From a virus: 34,121 bases of DNA. The stretch covers positions 1 through 34,121 of the IMG/VR virus record IMGVR_UViG_3300002835_000620; one strand, given 5' to 3'. The notes under the pieces are model-generated. The model worked only from the letters and a program-made list of their open reading frames with translations. It searched no databases and had not been told where the DNA came from. This document shows positions 1 through 9,082 of the stretch, piece after piece. A program made the position numbers and the translations under genes. Within the stretch, counting starts at the first letter, position 1. Each line of letters starts with the position of its first letter.

Positions 1-72
1 TGCACTTATTGTTTGATAGGTCTTCAAAGGTTTCCATCTAACCTTACTTGCATCAATACAACCAGTCTTCAT
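1..72 (-). CDS. Probable start of another gene running off the left edge (partial)
   Basis: From ATG at 72 the frame reads MKTGCIDASKVRWKPLKTYQ and continues open to the window edge. The frame is also open upstream back to the TAA of the 117-aa gene (including YICKSSLKYGDDRLLTG), so the ATG choice is uncertain. Local GC (about 40% over bases 1-100) is higher than in the neighbouring gene. The opposite strand is also open over bases 1-102, so strand is not certain. I do not recognise the product. Confidence 0.4.
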   Translation of the reverse strand, partial: MKTGCIDASKVRWKPLKTYQTISA

Positions 73-125
73 ACCTGTCAAAAGCCGGTCATCCCCATAT
101 TTTAAAGAACTCTTACAAATATACG

Positions 126-133
126 ATAAATAT
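126..133 (-). promoter_or_regulatory. ATATTTAT motif before the left-edge ORF
   Basis: Exact ATATTTAT on the coding strand, 53 bases before the candidate ATG at 72 and just after the 117-aa gene's stop. Spacing resembles that of the sheath gene (59). Confidence 0.4.
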
Positions 134-147
134 TTGTAATTTCCAAA

Positions 148-501
148 TTAATACTTATAAAATTGTAAATAGTTTAAAAGATATATTAATATTCCCTTCA
201 TTTTGTGTGAGGCTAGTTTAACTGATTTAAAATTTGATTCTTTTATTTGTTCAATAGTTCCATTTAATCTCCAATCTAATGTAATAGTTGTGTAGAAGGA
301 ATTATTGTTTAAATTAGAATATGTATTTAAATTAATTTCATATATGACAGAATTTGTATCATTTGTTTTTTGAGCAAAATATCTAGTTATGTACCCTCTC
401 TTATAATCAGTTTCCGAAATTATAGGAATGTGTGTATTAATTTTTTTTAAATTATAATCATCTGGTAATTGTACTATTTTTTTATATCTAGTTATATCCA
501 T
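148..501 (-). CDS. Conserved-looking 117-aa structural-module protein
   Basis: 117 residues: IISETDYKRGYITRYFAQKT, NSVIYEINLNTYSNL, FYTTITLDWRLNG and a helical end (MKGILIYLLNYLQFYKY). The YKRGYI-x-RYF segment followed by IYEI and a WRL-G strand recalls a small family found beside baseplate genes in T4-like phages; I do not know its function. Very AT-rich with many Asn and Tyr. It begins 14 bases after the hub stop, so it is the last complete gene of the tape-measure unit. Its TAA is followed, in the same frame, by about 50 further open codons. Confidence 0.75.
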   Translation of the reverse strand: MDITRYKKIVQLPDDYNLKKINTHIPIISETDYKRGYITRYFAQKTNDTNSVIYEINLNTYSNLNNNSFYTTITLDWRLNGTIEQIKESNFKSVKLASHKMKGILIYLLNYLQFYKY

Positions 502-515
502 TTTATTTAGGTTTT

Positions 516-2795
516 TTATGCTGAAGGTAACTGTCTAAAACCACCACTTATTTCAGTTTTCCAAGTCATATCCGTAATTGTATGTTTTACAGATAATACT
601 TGAAAAAACCCACCAGTTTCATATTGTTCAGGTATTCCTTTAATTCTAAATTTATCTCCCCGCTTTATTCCACTAATACCATGTATTGTAAATGTGAAAT
701 TTATTGGAAATAGTATTGATACACTTGTTTTATTTAATTTTTCATCCGAACCAACTTTTATTGATTCAAATAAAGCTAAATCATCCAATGATGCTATGTA
801 TGATTGGTCTGAAATATTATCCGAAACCGTATCTTTTGTTATCATAACTTTGGGAAATATACCAACTTTACTTAAAAATAATTGTAAGTTTTTTTCTTTT
901 AATTTTTCCTCATCTTCATCACCTGCAACCGTTGATGGTGTTTTTTTTGGAAATGGTGATGCTTCAGCTCTTTTTATTTCAGTTAGTATTTTATCTTTTA
1001 AATTTTTTGCAAAAAGCTTACCAGTAACAGGTGGTTGTGATGAATTTACATTATTTGATAATCGTTGACCTATAATTTGATTCATTTTAGCTCCTGATAT
1101 ATTTAAATCCAAAGATGCATCCATAAATATTGATTTATTACCATATACATCAAATGCAATTGGTAATTCGGGAACTGCATTATTTTTTAAATTTAAATCT
1201 ACTACAACTAATTCTGTTACTTCTGGATTTTTGGGGTCTGTTGTCTCTATTATTTGATAATCCCAAATTCCACCGGCCGCAGATGCCATTCCATTTAAGA
1301 TTTGATATAAAGCATCTTTAACATAAAAATTTTTTGTTTCTAATATACCTTTTACAAAATCAAAATTAACATACAAATCATCTAAAAATCCCCAATGTTC
1401 ACCAGGAACATTAAGTGATTCAATTGTAGAATCTTTATATGATAGAATACCTTTATATGTTTGATTATCAGTTATAGCACCTTTTGATGGGAAATGTATA
1501 TCCAATGCCTTTCCACCACTTGTCCCAATAACACTATTATTTAAAATTTCTTTATATTTTTTTTGTGGCGTTTTGGATTTTATAGCTGCCAATAAATCAA
1601 ATTTTGGTGTTTTTGGATTTGGAATGAATAATTTTGATTTATTACAACTAAATATTTTAGGAAATGCACTTACAACAGTTCGTTCGGTATTCACTTGCAT
1701 TTTTACTTTCTTTCCTCCAATAACATAGTGGTCTATACCTATTGCATTTATTATTTTCATTAATGTACCAAATCTAATAAATTTATCAGGTCCAATTATT
1801 TCAGTACCAGATGGAAAACTTACAGATTCACTACCAACTGTTGCCGAATTTTCAAATATTCCCCATGCCCAACCATCCGTTTGATTGTTCATTTCTTCTC
1901 TAACCGATTCATCAAAATTTATAAAATTGACTACATGTGCAACTTCCTTCGTATCTTTTATTAAACCATATACAGCATCCGTTCTTCTATTTGATGGTAG
2001 TTGATTATACATCATCATAAAACGTTTTAAACCTAAATCTGTTTGAGCTGATATTTCAGCAGGGTCAAACTCATTTGCTGCTTCTTCTAACTCTTCTGGT
2101 GTTTGGTCTGGTTTTGTATTATCTGCGGCTAAAAAGTATGCAGGTAATTCCGTAAATCCAGTACATTCTACACTTATTTCCCAAAATTGTCCACTTATAG
2201 CTATACTACCGCCTGTTATAAATCCCAAATAATTATCATATAAACCACCAGTTTCCTCTCTTCGTTGATTTACATTTTTAAAAGATTGATTTTTTGCAAC
2301 ATAAGGAACACTTATTGCCTCAAACCCATTCATTGCTCTTCTTTCATTCCACCCCCATTCTAAAAATATAGTAAATCCAGGCTCTAAAAAAAATTTACAT
2401 AATTCATTTAATTGACCCGGTGTGTATGCAGTTATTGTAAATTTTGCTTTTCTAGAAAGATTACCAGCTCCCTCATCTATTTCTATTGAGGTTACATTTG
2501 GCTTTGGTCTAAATGCTAAATCATTATAATCTATATAAGGTCTACCATCCCATGTTACTCCAATAGTTCCACTTGATGATTGATTACCATATATAGTACC
2601 AATAGACCTATCTCCAGCAGCTTCAAATATTGTAAAATTAGGATTTGAATATAGTATTAATCCAGAATCAACACCAGAAGCAATTCTAACCCAAGCGTTT
2701 AAACCACTAATAGTTTCAATTGGGTTTGCAATTCTTCTATCCAATTCCGCTCTAGCGTATGGAGCAACATTTGAAAAATTAGGAAATCCTGACAT
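516..2795 (-). CDS. Baseplate hub protein, gp27 / late-control-D-like
   Basis: A 759-residue protein. Residues about 98-150 (PNVTSIEIDEGAGNLSRKAK, FTITAYTPGQLNELCKFFLE, then FTIFLEWGWNE) form a hub-type beta-barrel region that resembles the tube-like domains of gp27. The C-terminal ~60 residues (FTIHGISGIKRGDKFRIKGI, FFQVLSVKHTITDMTWKTEI, then SGGFRQ) match the closing barrel of gp27/gpD-like hub proteins, which ends in a strand-turn-strand with VxHxI. It follows the LysM-like gene. No lysozyme motif (gp5 role) is visible, so the spike enzyme is probably encoded elsewhere. It is larger than T4 gp27 (391 residues), with a charged insert around residues 595-650 (KRAEASPFPKKTPSTVAGDE). Confidence 0.8.
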   Translation of the reverse strand: MSGFPNFSNVAPYARAELDRRIANPIETISGLNAWVRIASGVDSGLILYSNPNFTIFEAAGDRSIGTIYGNQSSSGTIGVTWDGRPYIDYNDLAFRPKPNVTSIEIDEGAGNLSRKAKFTITAYTPGQLNELCKFFLEPGFTIFLEWGWNERRAMNGFEAISVPYVAKNQSFKNVNQRREETGGLYDNYLGFITGGSIAISGQFWEISVECTGFTELPAYFLAADNTKPDQTPEELEEAANEFDPAEISAQTDLGLKRFMMMYNQLPSNRRTDAVYGLIKDTKEVAHVVNFINFDESVREEMNNQTDGWAWGIFENSATVGSESVSFPSGTEIIGPDKFIRFGTLMKIINAIGIDHYVIGGKKVKMQVNTERTVVSAFPKIFSCNKSKLFIPNPKTPKFDLLAAIKSKTPQKKYKEILNNSVIGTSGGKALDIHFPSKGAITDNQTYKGILSYKDSTIESLNVPGEHWGFLDDLYVNFDFVKGILETKNFYVKDALYQILNGMASAAGGIWDYQIIETTDPKNPEVTELVVVDLNLKNNAVPELPIAFDVYGNKSIFMDASLDLNISGAKMNQIIGQRLSNNVNSSQPPVTGKLFAKNLKDKILTEIKRAEASPFPKKTPSTVAGDEDEEKLKEKNLQLFLSKVGIFPKVMITKDTVSDNISDQSYIASLDDLALFESIKVGSDEKLNKTSVSILFPINFTFTIHGISGIKRGDKFRIKGIPEQYETGGFFQVLSVKHTITDMTWKTEISGGFRQLPSA

Positions 2796-2801
2796 AACTT
2801 T

Positions 2802-3098
2802 TTAATTTATTTTAGTTTGATTTGATACTATTTCTATATAATTTAATGGTATCCTTAATATTGTACCATCTTCAAATCCAAATACCGCATTATGTATGTT
2901 ATTAGCCGATGCTATTATCCAACCTAATGTAGAATCTCTATAATAATCGTATGCTAATGTATCCAACCTATCACCGGTTTCAGTAGCAACATACAAATCA
3001 TCATCTCTCAATGGTATGTTTGGATATATTTTTGGTTTATATACAGTTCTCCCATCAACAGTCTTTTTAGTTTCGTTATTTGAATATCTACTTATCAT
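2802..3098 (-). CDS. LysM-like baseplate protein (gp53 / tail protein X type)
   Basis: 98 residues. The core YPNIPLRDDDLYVATETGDR, LDTLAYDYYRDSTLGWIIAS, ANN and a final ILRIPLNYIEIV follows the LysM-like pattern of phage tail protein X and the C-terminal domain of T4 gp53: a GDRLDxLA-type first helix, a W-I-I-A strand, NN, and a terminal RIP strand. In virions such domains clamp baseplate wedge or hub parts, and can touch peptidoglycan. It is shorter than T4 gp53 (196 residues), so it is essentially the LysM part alone. Its stop lies 6 bases before the hub start. Confidence 0.82.
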   Translation of the reverse strand: MISRYSNNETKKTVDGRTVYKPKIYPNIPLRDDDLYVATETGDRLDTLAYDYYRDSTLGWIIASANNIHNAVFGFEDGTILRIPLNYIEIVSNQTKIN

Positions 3099-3111
3099 TT
3101 TAATTATTTAT

Positions 3112-5754
3112 TTAGAGACCCGCTCCACCAAGTAATGAACCACGTCCTTTATTTAAAAATTTATTAAATGGATTATCTTTATCTATTTTTTGTTGTATTT
3201 CTGTTTGACGTTTATTAAAATTTTCGTTACTTAATATCGCTGATGGTGTTTTGCTTGTTACGGATGCTGCCTTTTTTTGTGGATTTACCTCTTGGAGTTT
3301 TTTAGCAATATCATTTTGAGGAAGTGTACTATTCCATCCATAAAAATTATTTACAGTATTATTTCTACTTTCTATAAATTTAAGACTTATATTTACACTA
3401 ACTACCATTGGAAGTTTATATCCGTTTAATGGTTTTGTTACTTCGGCAGTATTACCATCAGTTTCAATATTTACTTTACCACCATTACCACCATATGATT
3501 TATTATCACCAATTTCCCAACCAGCAGTATCATCTACCGTATACGATAGACTATCTATAATACATTCTTTATCTTTATATAAATTACCAATTGTTACTTT
3601 TGTAAATGGTGAAATTATATAAGTTTCATTATGATATCCAGCAGGATATGCTAATGATGTTAAGAAGTTTATTCGTTCCCACATTGCTACGTGCTCTTGT
3701 GAATTTGTAGAATATAATGTAAGTGTAAAACTAACACTTCGTTCTATACCCGAATATGTATAATAATTAAAAGGAGAACCTAAAAATTTAGCAGAATCCC
3801 AACTAGGTGATACATTTTCACTAATACCAGTAATTGTAGCTGTAAAATTAACTGATTTTTTGTTTGGTACGGATGTAAACTTCACAGTTATAAAATCCAA
3901 ATCCCCAAATACATCATTTCCAGTATCAGTATAATGATTTTTTGTATTTAAAAAATTTACAGCATTTCCTAATGATTTTTTAGATTCAATACTACGAGCA
4001 AATTCTTCTGAACTATACTTTAACTTATCGGTTTTTTGTGGTATTCCATTATTACCAATTCCGGTTATATTTAATTCATTACCAGTAGATTTTGTTTCAG
4101 CTACAGTTTGAATTTTAGTTAATAAAGTAGATAAATCATTTCTACTTTTTTCATCATCATTTGTTTCATCAACCGTATTTGAATAAGCAGTTGCAGATAA
4201 TCTAGGGTCATATTTTAATAAATCGTTTCCTTTTGATTCTTGAACTTTTCTACCTAATTCTTGCTGTCCTTCTTTTCTAGCAGTTAATAAATCTTCTGCT
4301 TTTGCGGGTGGGGGTATTATTATACCGTTTGGTAATGATAACCCATTTTCACCAGCCAACGCTTTAAATAAACTTTTTTCTTGTTGAGTTTTTTTATTTA
4401 AACCAGCAAATTGAGAACCTATTGATGTTGTACTTTGTTTATCCTTTGTAGTTGCATTTATTAATGCAAGACTTGCAGGGTCTACACCTCCAATTTGTTG
4501 TAATCTTGTAGATAAATCGTTTCGTTGTTCAATTACCAGTGATTCTTCATCAACTGTATTTGAGTATTTTGTTATTGTATTATCAGCATTGTATTTTAAT
4601 ATACCTTCACCAGTTCCTACTTTTAATAATTCCTTACCTATTACTTGCTGTCCTTCCTTTCTACCCGTAATTAAATTATTTGCATTTGCTTTTGGAATTG
4701 TAAATACGTTTGATTGATTTGCTCCCTTAACTGGTATATTAAATACGTTTGAAGTTCCCGATTTACTAGGTAAACTAAATACGTTTGATACACCGCCTCC
4801 GCCTATACTAAATGGATTTGATACACCACCACCACCTATACTAAATGGATTTGATACACCACCACCTACAATTGAACTAAATAAATTATTTGGTTTATTT
4901 TCTTTTGATAATCGTAAATATTCACCACTTAAATTAGCAGGTCCATCTTTTTTTATTGTTGATAATTCATTTTTTATTGTTGATAAATCATTTCTTAATT
5001 TTAAATCTGTACCTGTATAATCTACGGTATCTTTATATGGCATTGCGCTTGAATACAAACGTGATGTAGGGTCATTTTTTGCCAATAATTGTTGTCCACT
5101 TTTTCTTGCACCAAATAGATAAGTTTGAACTTTATCTTTTGCTAATTGAATACCAGAACCCAACACTGCGTTTCCAATTTGTCTAGGAGTTCCTGTTACG
5201 TTTTGTGCTAAAAACTTACCAACCAATGTCCCACCTGCATCTTTTTTAATTTTAGCAAGTGTTTGCATTGTATTTGGTTCAAGTCCATTTTTAAAATCAT
5301 TTTTTAATATTACTCTAGATGGAATTATCTCTTCTGGAAATGCTACACCTATTTTTGATGCTAATTCTAATCCTTTTCCTTTTACTTTGTTTAATAAGTT
5401 TCCAATTATACCATTATTACCCGCATTTCCATTTACACCAGCTTTCATATCATCCAACATATTGGTGGATAATCTATTTAAGCGGATAATATCCGTACCA
5501 TATATGATTGGCTGTGATAAAAAACGTAATTGTCTTAATCCTAATAATTCTTCTTCGATGACAGTTTCTCTCGTTCTATCACTTATTCTACTTCTACGCA
5601 ATTTATTTACTAACGGAAATGAAGTTGCGTTTAGAGCACCATTTGGAGTTGATATTGATATATCTTTACTATTACGGGTTTCGTATTTTTGTTCAGCAGT
5701 TTGTGTGTTGCTTAATTTTTTAGTTTGAAAAAGTTCTAATATAGTTTTTCCCAT
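3112..5754 (-). CDS. Baseplate / tail-tube-initiator candidate with an internal triplicated segment
   Basis: An 880-residue protein encoded between tape measure and LysM-like gene. The N-terminus (60-100) is LGLRQLRFLSQPIIYGTDII. Three related segments lie at 213-268, 361-416 and 489-543, each with [AG]RK-x-GQQ, a Tyr-rich middle, [DN]TVD and RNDLST. Between the first two are five SN-[PV]-F-x-[IL]-[GP] linkers (299-354). The C-terminal domain (about 615-800) reads FITVKFTSVPNKKSVNFTAT, SVSFTLTLYSTNSQEHVAMW, then TKVTIGNLYKDKECIIDSLS and MVVSVNISLKFIES. This is a tube-like beta domain as in proteins starting the tail tube at the baseplate (gp48/gp54 role in T4). That assignment is tentative; a virion baseplate protein is likely. 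Confidence 0.75.
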   Translation of the reverse strand: MGKTILELFQTKKLSNTQTAEQKYETRNSKDISISTPNGALNATSFPLVNKLRRSRISDRTRETVIEEELLGLRQLRFLSQPIIYGTDIIRLNRLSTNMLDDMKAGVNGNAGNNGIIGNLLNKVKGKGLELASKIGVAFPEEIIPSRVILKNDFKNGLEPNTMQTLAKIKKDAGGTLVGKFLAQNVTGTPRQIGNAVLGSGIQLAKDKVQTYLFGARKSGQQLLAKNDPTSRLYSSAMPYKDTVDYTGTDLKLRNDLSTIKNELSTIKKDGPANLSGEYLRLSKENKPNNLFSSIVGGGVSNPFSIGGGGVSNPFSIGGGGVSNVFSLPSKSGTSNVFNIPVKGANQSNVFTIPKANANNLITGRKEGQQVIGKELLKVGTGEGILKYNADNTITKYSNTVDEESLVIEQRNDLSTRLQQIGGVDPASLALINATTKDKQSTTSIGSQFAGLNKKTQQEKSLFKALAGENGLSLPNGIIIPPPAKAEDLLTARKEGQQELGRKVQESKGNDLLKYDPRLSATAYSNTVDETNDDEKSRNDLSTLLTKIQTVAETKSTGNELNITGIGNNGIPQKTDKLKYSSEEFARSIESKKSLGNAVNFLNTKNHYTDTGNDVFGDLDFITVKFTSVPNKKSVNFTATITGISENVSPSWDSAKFLGSPFNYYTYSGIERSVSFTLTLYSTNSQEHVAMWERINFLTSLAYPAGYHNETYIISPFTKVTIGNLYKDKECIIDSLSYTVDDTAGWEIGDNKSYGGNGGKVNIETDGNTAEVTKPLNGYKLPMVVSVNISLKFIESRNNTVNNFYGWNSTLPQNDIAKKLQEVNPQKKAASVTSKTPSAILSNENFNKRQTEIQQKIDKDNPFNKFLNKGRGSLLGGAGL
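4126..5118 (-). repeat. Three copies of an ~55-residue segment plus SNxF linkers inside the 880-aa protein
   Basis: Copies at 5118-4951, 4674-4507 and 4290-4126 share GARKSGQQ / GRKEGQQ / ARKEGQQ starts and end in RNDLST. Between copies one and two (4860-4693) are VSNPFSIGG twice, VSNVFSLP, TSNVFNIP and QSNVFTIP. The VSNPFSIGGGG pair is nearly identical in DNA, so that duplication looks recent. Confidence 0.85.
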
Positions 5755-8606
5755 TATTTAAGTGCGTATGAATTTGAAGTTACAGTAGATACTACTTTTG
5801 AAACGCCAGATGTTACTTTTTTACCATCCATATGTACTGATATTTTACCAGAATTTAAATCTGTTCGTAATGCTTTTATTTCGTTTATTAATTCATCCAT
5901 TTTAGCATTTTTATCTTCAGCTTCTTTACCACCACCTTCTCCACCACCACTTAGTGCCTCTATAACAGAACCACCACCTATTTCTAAAAATGTACCAACT
6001 GCTAACATTGCAGGTATTGCTAATAATCCAGCTACTGCAAACGATGCCATTGCAGCAGATAATGCAATAAATCCACCTGCCATAGAAAATAAAGCGGCTG
6101 CTGCATCCATAGATAACAATGGTAATATTTTAACCATTAAATCACCTATACTACCCACCACCGATGCAATTCCCTTTCCAATTGATTCTACTACACTACC
6201 AATTGATTTACCAATGGATTCAATTAATGGTGCTAACAAACTCAATGCATATGTTAATGGTATTAATGATGCACCAAATAATGCCAATAATCCAATTCCA
6301 ATTAATGCAGCCGGTGCACTAACACCAAATGCGGACAATCCTCCAGCTAATGCAACTAATCCAATTGCTGCGGCTTCTCCACCCAATGCAATTGCAGCTA
6401 AACCTAATGAACCTACTGTCATAATTGCAAATGCCAAACCAGCTACTACTAATACACCAGCACCAGCTAATACTTTACCATCACCAAATGCGGATAATCC
6501 TTTAGCTAATGATTTTAATCCAGTACCAACCGTACTTATATCAATTTTTGATAAAACAAATAATGTTGGTAAACCTACCGACATTAATGCAAAACCAATT
6601 CCAGTTGGTATTAAATTAAAAGCACCAAATAATACTTTTGGATTTCCCATTGCTTTTAATCCTGAAGCTAAATCTTTAAGTTTATCACCCATTGATTTAT
6701 CTTTATTCATAGATTCGGTTGCTTGTTCTACACCTTCAGGTGATGTTACGGAATCTATTTTATTATCTACTAAATCTTCTACTTTACCACTTGCTTTATC
6801 TTGTATAGTTTCTTTTGCTTTATCCGCTAAACTACCTCCAGCTACATCTGCTATTGATTGAGTTGCCGTTGATACCGCTCCACCACCCATAAATTTTTGC
6901 AGTACATTAGATGCCATATTTTTTATAAATTCAGCTGATGTTTTTACCCAACCACCCATAGTACTACCAATTGATTTTGCGTACTCACCCAATTTTGTAA
7001 ATTTAACACCCATTTGACCTAATGCACCTCCAAATTGAACTCCTGTCATTATTCCACCACCTAACAATTGTATAAATGAACCCAATCCTGTATTCATACC
7101 AGCTTGTATAGTTTCATTTATCATACTAAATTGTGAATTCATTTGTCCAGTTAATGTAGTTGCATTCTCCTGATTAGCAGCCATTTTACCAAGTTCAGCT
7201 ACGGATATACCTAATAAATCTGCAGTTGCTTTCTTTTGGAAATAATCCATTTTATTAAAAGCATCCACACCACCTAATGCATTTAAAGTTTCTTGTGTAG
7301 CTTCTTCAATTTTACCTTCAAATGCTAATGCTCTAGCTCTATCTAAATTGATATTCTTACCCATTAAAGCACCCAATTCCAATTCTTTAGTTATTGATGT
7401 TTCAAAATCTAAAAGGTTATCAGCAATACCGGTCATAGTTTTTAAACTAACACCCATTTTGGCTGCTGCTGCTGCTGCTTTTATTATATTCTCACCGCCA
7501 TCTTTACCAAATAAAGCAAATTCTTCAGCAGAACCGGCTAAATCTGCCATTAAAGCTGCAGGTATTATTCCATTTTGTTTTGCAAACTCTTGTGTTGATT
7601 TTGTTAAATTTAGGGCAGCTTCTTCACTATTTCCGTTTAATCTACTAAAAGAACCCAATAATCCGGCTGCTTCAGTTCCACTAATACCCATATTTTTGGA
7701 TATTAATGATGTTGATGCTTGTAATTCCCCACTAACATTATTCATACCTCCGAATTCGGAAGCTAATGCTTTAGCGTTTTCAACTGCATTATCATCAAAG
7801 AAAGCCAAACCAGTTGTTGCAAATTCTGTTAATCCTCCCAATTGAGAACGAACTTCACCTAATTTATTAACAAATGTACCAACTCCCATAACCATCAAAC
7901 CAATTGCTACTTGTGGTTTTTTTAATGCAGTTGTTATTTGGTTAGCAACTGCATTAAACCTAGCTTGCATTCTATTTGCCTCTTCGGTAAGTTCTTTATA
8001 AGCATCTAACTCATCTTCAGTAAGACCTATCGTTGCCTGCATTGCTTTATTTACTTTACTTTGTGCCGCACCAAAATCCTGAACTGCTCTTGCTATATCT
8101 TTATTATTACTAAAAACAGAATCGCTAGATTTTATTAAATCTACATACATTTTTTTTGCAATATCTAAATTTTCAGTAGCCGCTTTCATTGCATCGGAAT
8201 CACCACTAGCAGATGCATGCATTAACTCATTTTGGGCTTGTGTTAGCATATCAGCACCTGCCATAAAATCTTTTACAAAATTAGCAGCATCAACATCACC
8301 AACATCAATACTTATACTACCTATTTTATTAACTTGCTTAGCCATAAGAGTAAGTTCTTTACCCATATCGGATGTAACATTACCAGCTAATGACATTTGA
8401 GTTGTTAAGTCTTTAAAATTAGAAATCGATTCTCTAATTCCTTTTGTTCTACCAATAAAATCATTTATTTTTTTAATTTTTTTATCTAAAGCACTTATTT
8501 GAGCAGAATCTTGCGCAGCAGTTGCTTCTGCAAGTTTTTCTTGCAAATTGGCTAAATTTTGTATAGCTTTAGCTTCGGCATCAATTAATTTTGATTTATC
8601 TGCCAT
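5754..8606 (-). CDS. Tail tape measure protein
   Basis: A 950-residue protein whose length would set tail length. Residues 1-230 are helix-rich with coiled-coil character (QNLANLQEKLAEA, ALDKKIKKINDFIGR). The middle contains GLLGSFSRLNGNSEEAALN, GIIPAALMADLAGSAEEFAL and a RARALAFEGKIEEATQE segment, typical of phage tape-measure cores. Residues about 655-880 are strongly hydrophobic with glycine-rich repeats (LAKGLSAFGDGKVLAGAG, VALAGGLSAFGVSAP), which can form the membrane-inserting part for DNA delivery. A GGGEGGGKEAEDK hinge follows, then a helix and VHMDGKKVTSGV at the C-terminus. Its TAA overlaps the next ATG by one base (TAATG), suggesting coupled translation. No lysozyme or peptidase motif seen. 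Confidence 0.93.
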   Translation of the reverse strand: MADKSKLIDAEAKAIQNLANLQEKLAEATAAQDSAQISALDKKIKKINDFIGRTKGIRESISNFKDLTTQMSLAGNVTSDMGKELTLMAKQVNKIGSISIDVGDVDAANFVKDFMAGADMLTQAQNELMHASASGDSDAMKAATENLDIAKKMYVDLIKSSDSVFSNNKDIARAVQDFGAAQSKVNKAMQATIGLTEDELDAYKELTEEANRMQARFNAVANQITTALKKPQVAIGLMVMGVGTFVNKLGEVRSQLGGLTEFATTGLAFFDDNAVENAKALASEFGGMNNVSGELQASTSLISKNMGISGTEAAGLLGSFSRLNGNSEEAALNLTKSTQEFAKQNGIIPAALMADLAGSAEEFALFGKDGGENIIKAAAAAAKMGVSLKTMTGIADNLLDFETSITKELELGALMGKNINLDRARALAFEGKIEEATQETLNALGGVDAFNKMDYFQKKATADLLGISVAELGKMAANQENATTLTGQMNSQFSMINETIQAGMNTGLGSFIQLLGGGIMTGVQFGGALGQMGVKFTKLGEYAKSIGSTMGGWVKTSAEFIKNMASNVLQKFMGGGAVSTATQSIADVAGGSLADKAKETIQDKASGKVEDLVDNKIDSVTSPEGVEQATESMNKDKSMGDKLKDLASGLKAMGNPKVLFGAFNLIPTGIGFALMSVGLPTLFVLSKIDISTVGTGLKSLAKGLSAFGDGKVLAGAGVLVVAGLAFAIMTVGSLGLAAIALGGEAAAIGLVALAGGLSAFGVSAPAALIGIGLLALFGASLIPLTYALSLLAPLIESIGKSIGSVVESIGKGIASVVGSIGDLMVKILPLLSMDAAAALFSMAGGFIALSAAMASFAVAGLLAIPAMLAVGTFLEIGGGSVIEALSGGGEGGGKEAEDKNAKMDELINEIKALRTDLNSGKISVHMDGKKVTSGVSKVVSTVTSNSYALK

Positions 8607-8609
8607 TTA

Positions 8610-8801
8610 TTATTTTGCGTATTTATCTAAATATTTTACTAAATCATCCAAATCATTTGTTATATTTGCTAATTTTTTAGATACTTCTGGATGCTTTTCT
8701 GCCGATTTATTTATAAAAGTTTGGTCCAATCCTTTTTTATAAGAATCAAAAAAAGCATCTACAAATTTATTGAGAATTCCTTCGTTTAATTTTTTTGCCA
8801 T
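8610..8801 (-). CDS. Small helical protein before the tape measure
   Basis: 63 residues, MAKKLNEGILNKFVDAFFDS then KKGLDQTFINKSAEKHPEVS and a C-terminal heptad-like helix (LANITNDLDDLVKYLDKYAK). Charged and entirely helix-like, with no transmembrane segment. It is the first gene of the tape-measure unit and ends 3 bases before the tape-measure ATG. Function unknown; the position suggests a small baseplate or tape-measure-associated protein. The start is supported by the ATATTTAT leader 21 bases upstream. Confidence 0.7.
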   Translation of the reverse strand: MAKKLNEGILNKFVDAFFDSYKKGLDQTFINKSAEKHPEVSKKLANITNDLDDLVKYLDKYAK

Positions 8802-8822
8802 TTGTACAGTTGGTTATATATA

Positions 8823-8830
8823 ATAAATAT
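8823..8830 (-). promoter_or_regulatory. ATATTTAT motif before the tape-measure unit
   Basis: Exact ATATTTAT on the coding strand, 21 bases before the ATG at 8801 and directly after the terminator's T tract. This terminator-then-motif arrangement is the clearest support for a promoter role. Confidence 0.6.
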
Positions 8831-8840
8831 TGAATAAAAA

Positions 8841-8870
8841 AAAAGTGAGGATTATCTCATCCTCACTTTT
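8841..8870 (-). terminator. Strong terminator overlapping the end of the 76-aa ORF
   Basis: On the coding strand AAAAGTGAGGAT (8870-8859) pairs perfectly with ATCCTCACTTTT (8852-8841) around GAGATA, then runs into a T tract ending at 8836. The last codons and stop of the 76-aa ORF lie in the loop and stem. It separates the chaperone-like pair from the tape-measure unit. Confidence 0.9.
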
Positions 8871-9082
8871 CCTGCTTTTGATTTACTTTGTGCAGCTTTC
8901 ATTTCATCTGCTTCTTTCTTTTTGATATCAACTAATTTTTTAAAATAAAATTTTCTAAGATGTATTGGCATCGTATAAACTTCTGTCCAATTGAATCCAT
9001 TACCAAAATGAACCATTTCCCAAATTTGATTATGAAGTGTTGTTTTATAATCAATTGGCAGGGTAAAAAAAGCTAACCCCAA
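8852..9082 (-). CDS. Small ORF after the gp26-like gene; probable frameshift extension
   Basis: 76 residues if read from a TTG at 9082; the first ATG in this frame encodes residue 23. Conserved-looking parts are WEMVHFGNGFNWTEVYTMPI and HLRKFYFKKLVDIKKKEADE, with a basic C-terminus (KSKAGKVRMR). It overlaps the gp26-like gene by 32 bases in the +1/-2 frame. Made alone it would need a TTG start with no Shine-Dalgarno sequence. Made by frameshift it would be the C-terminal extension of the gp26-like protein, as for the T domain of tail assembly chaperones that contacts the tape measure. The stop codon lies inside a strong terminator hairpin. ORF reality is well supported by codon sense; the mode of expression is inference. 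Confidence 0.75.
   Translation of the reverse strand: MGLAFFTLPIDYKTTLHNQIWEMVHFGNGFNWTEVYTMPIHLRKFYFKKLVDIKKKEADEMKAAQSKSKAGKVRMR

Noticed and set aside
55-125. Possible tRNA in the higher-GC stretch at the left edge
   Set aside because: No acceptor stem, anticodon arm or TTC-type T loop could be arranged, and the stretch reads as open coding sequence.
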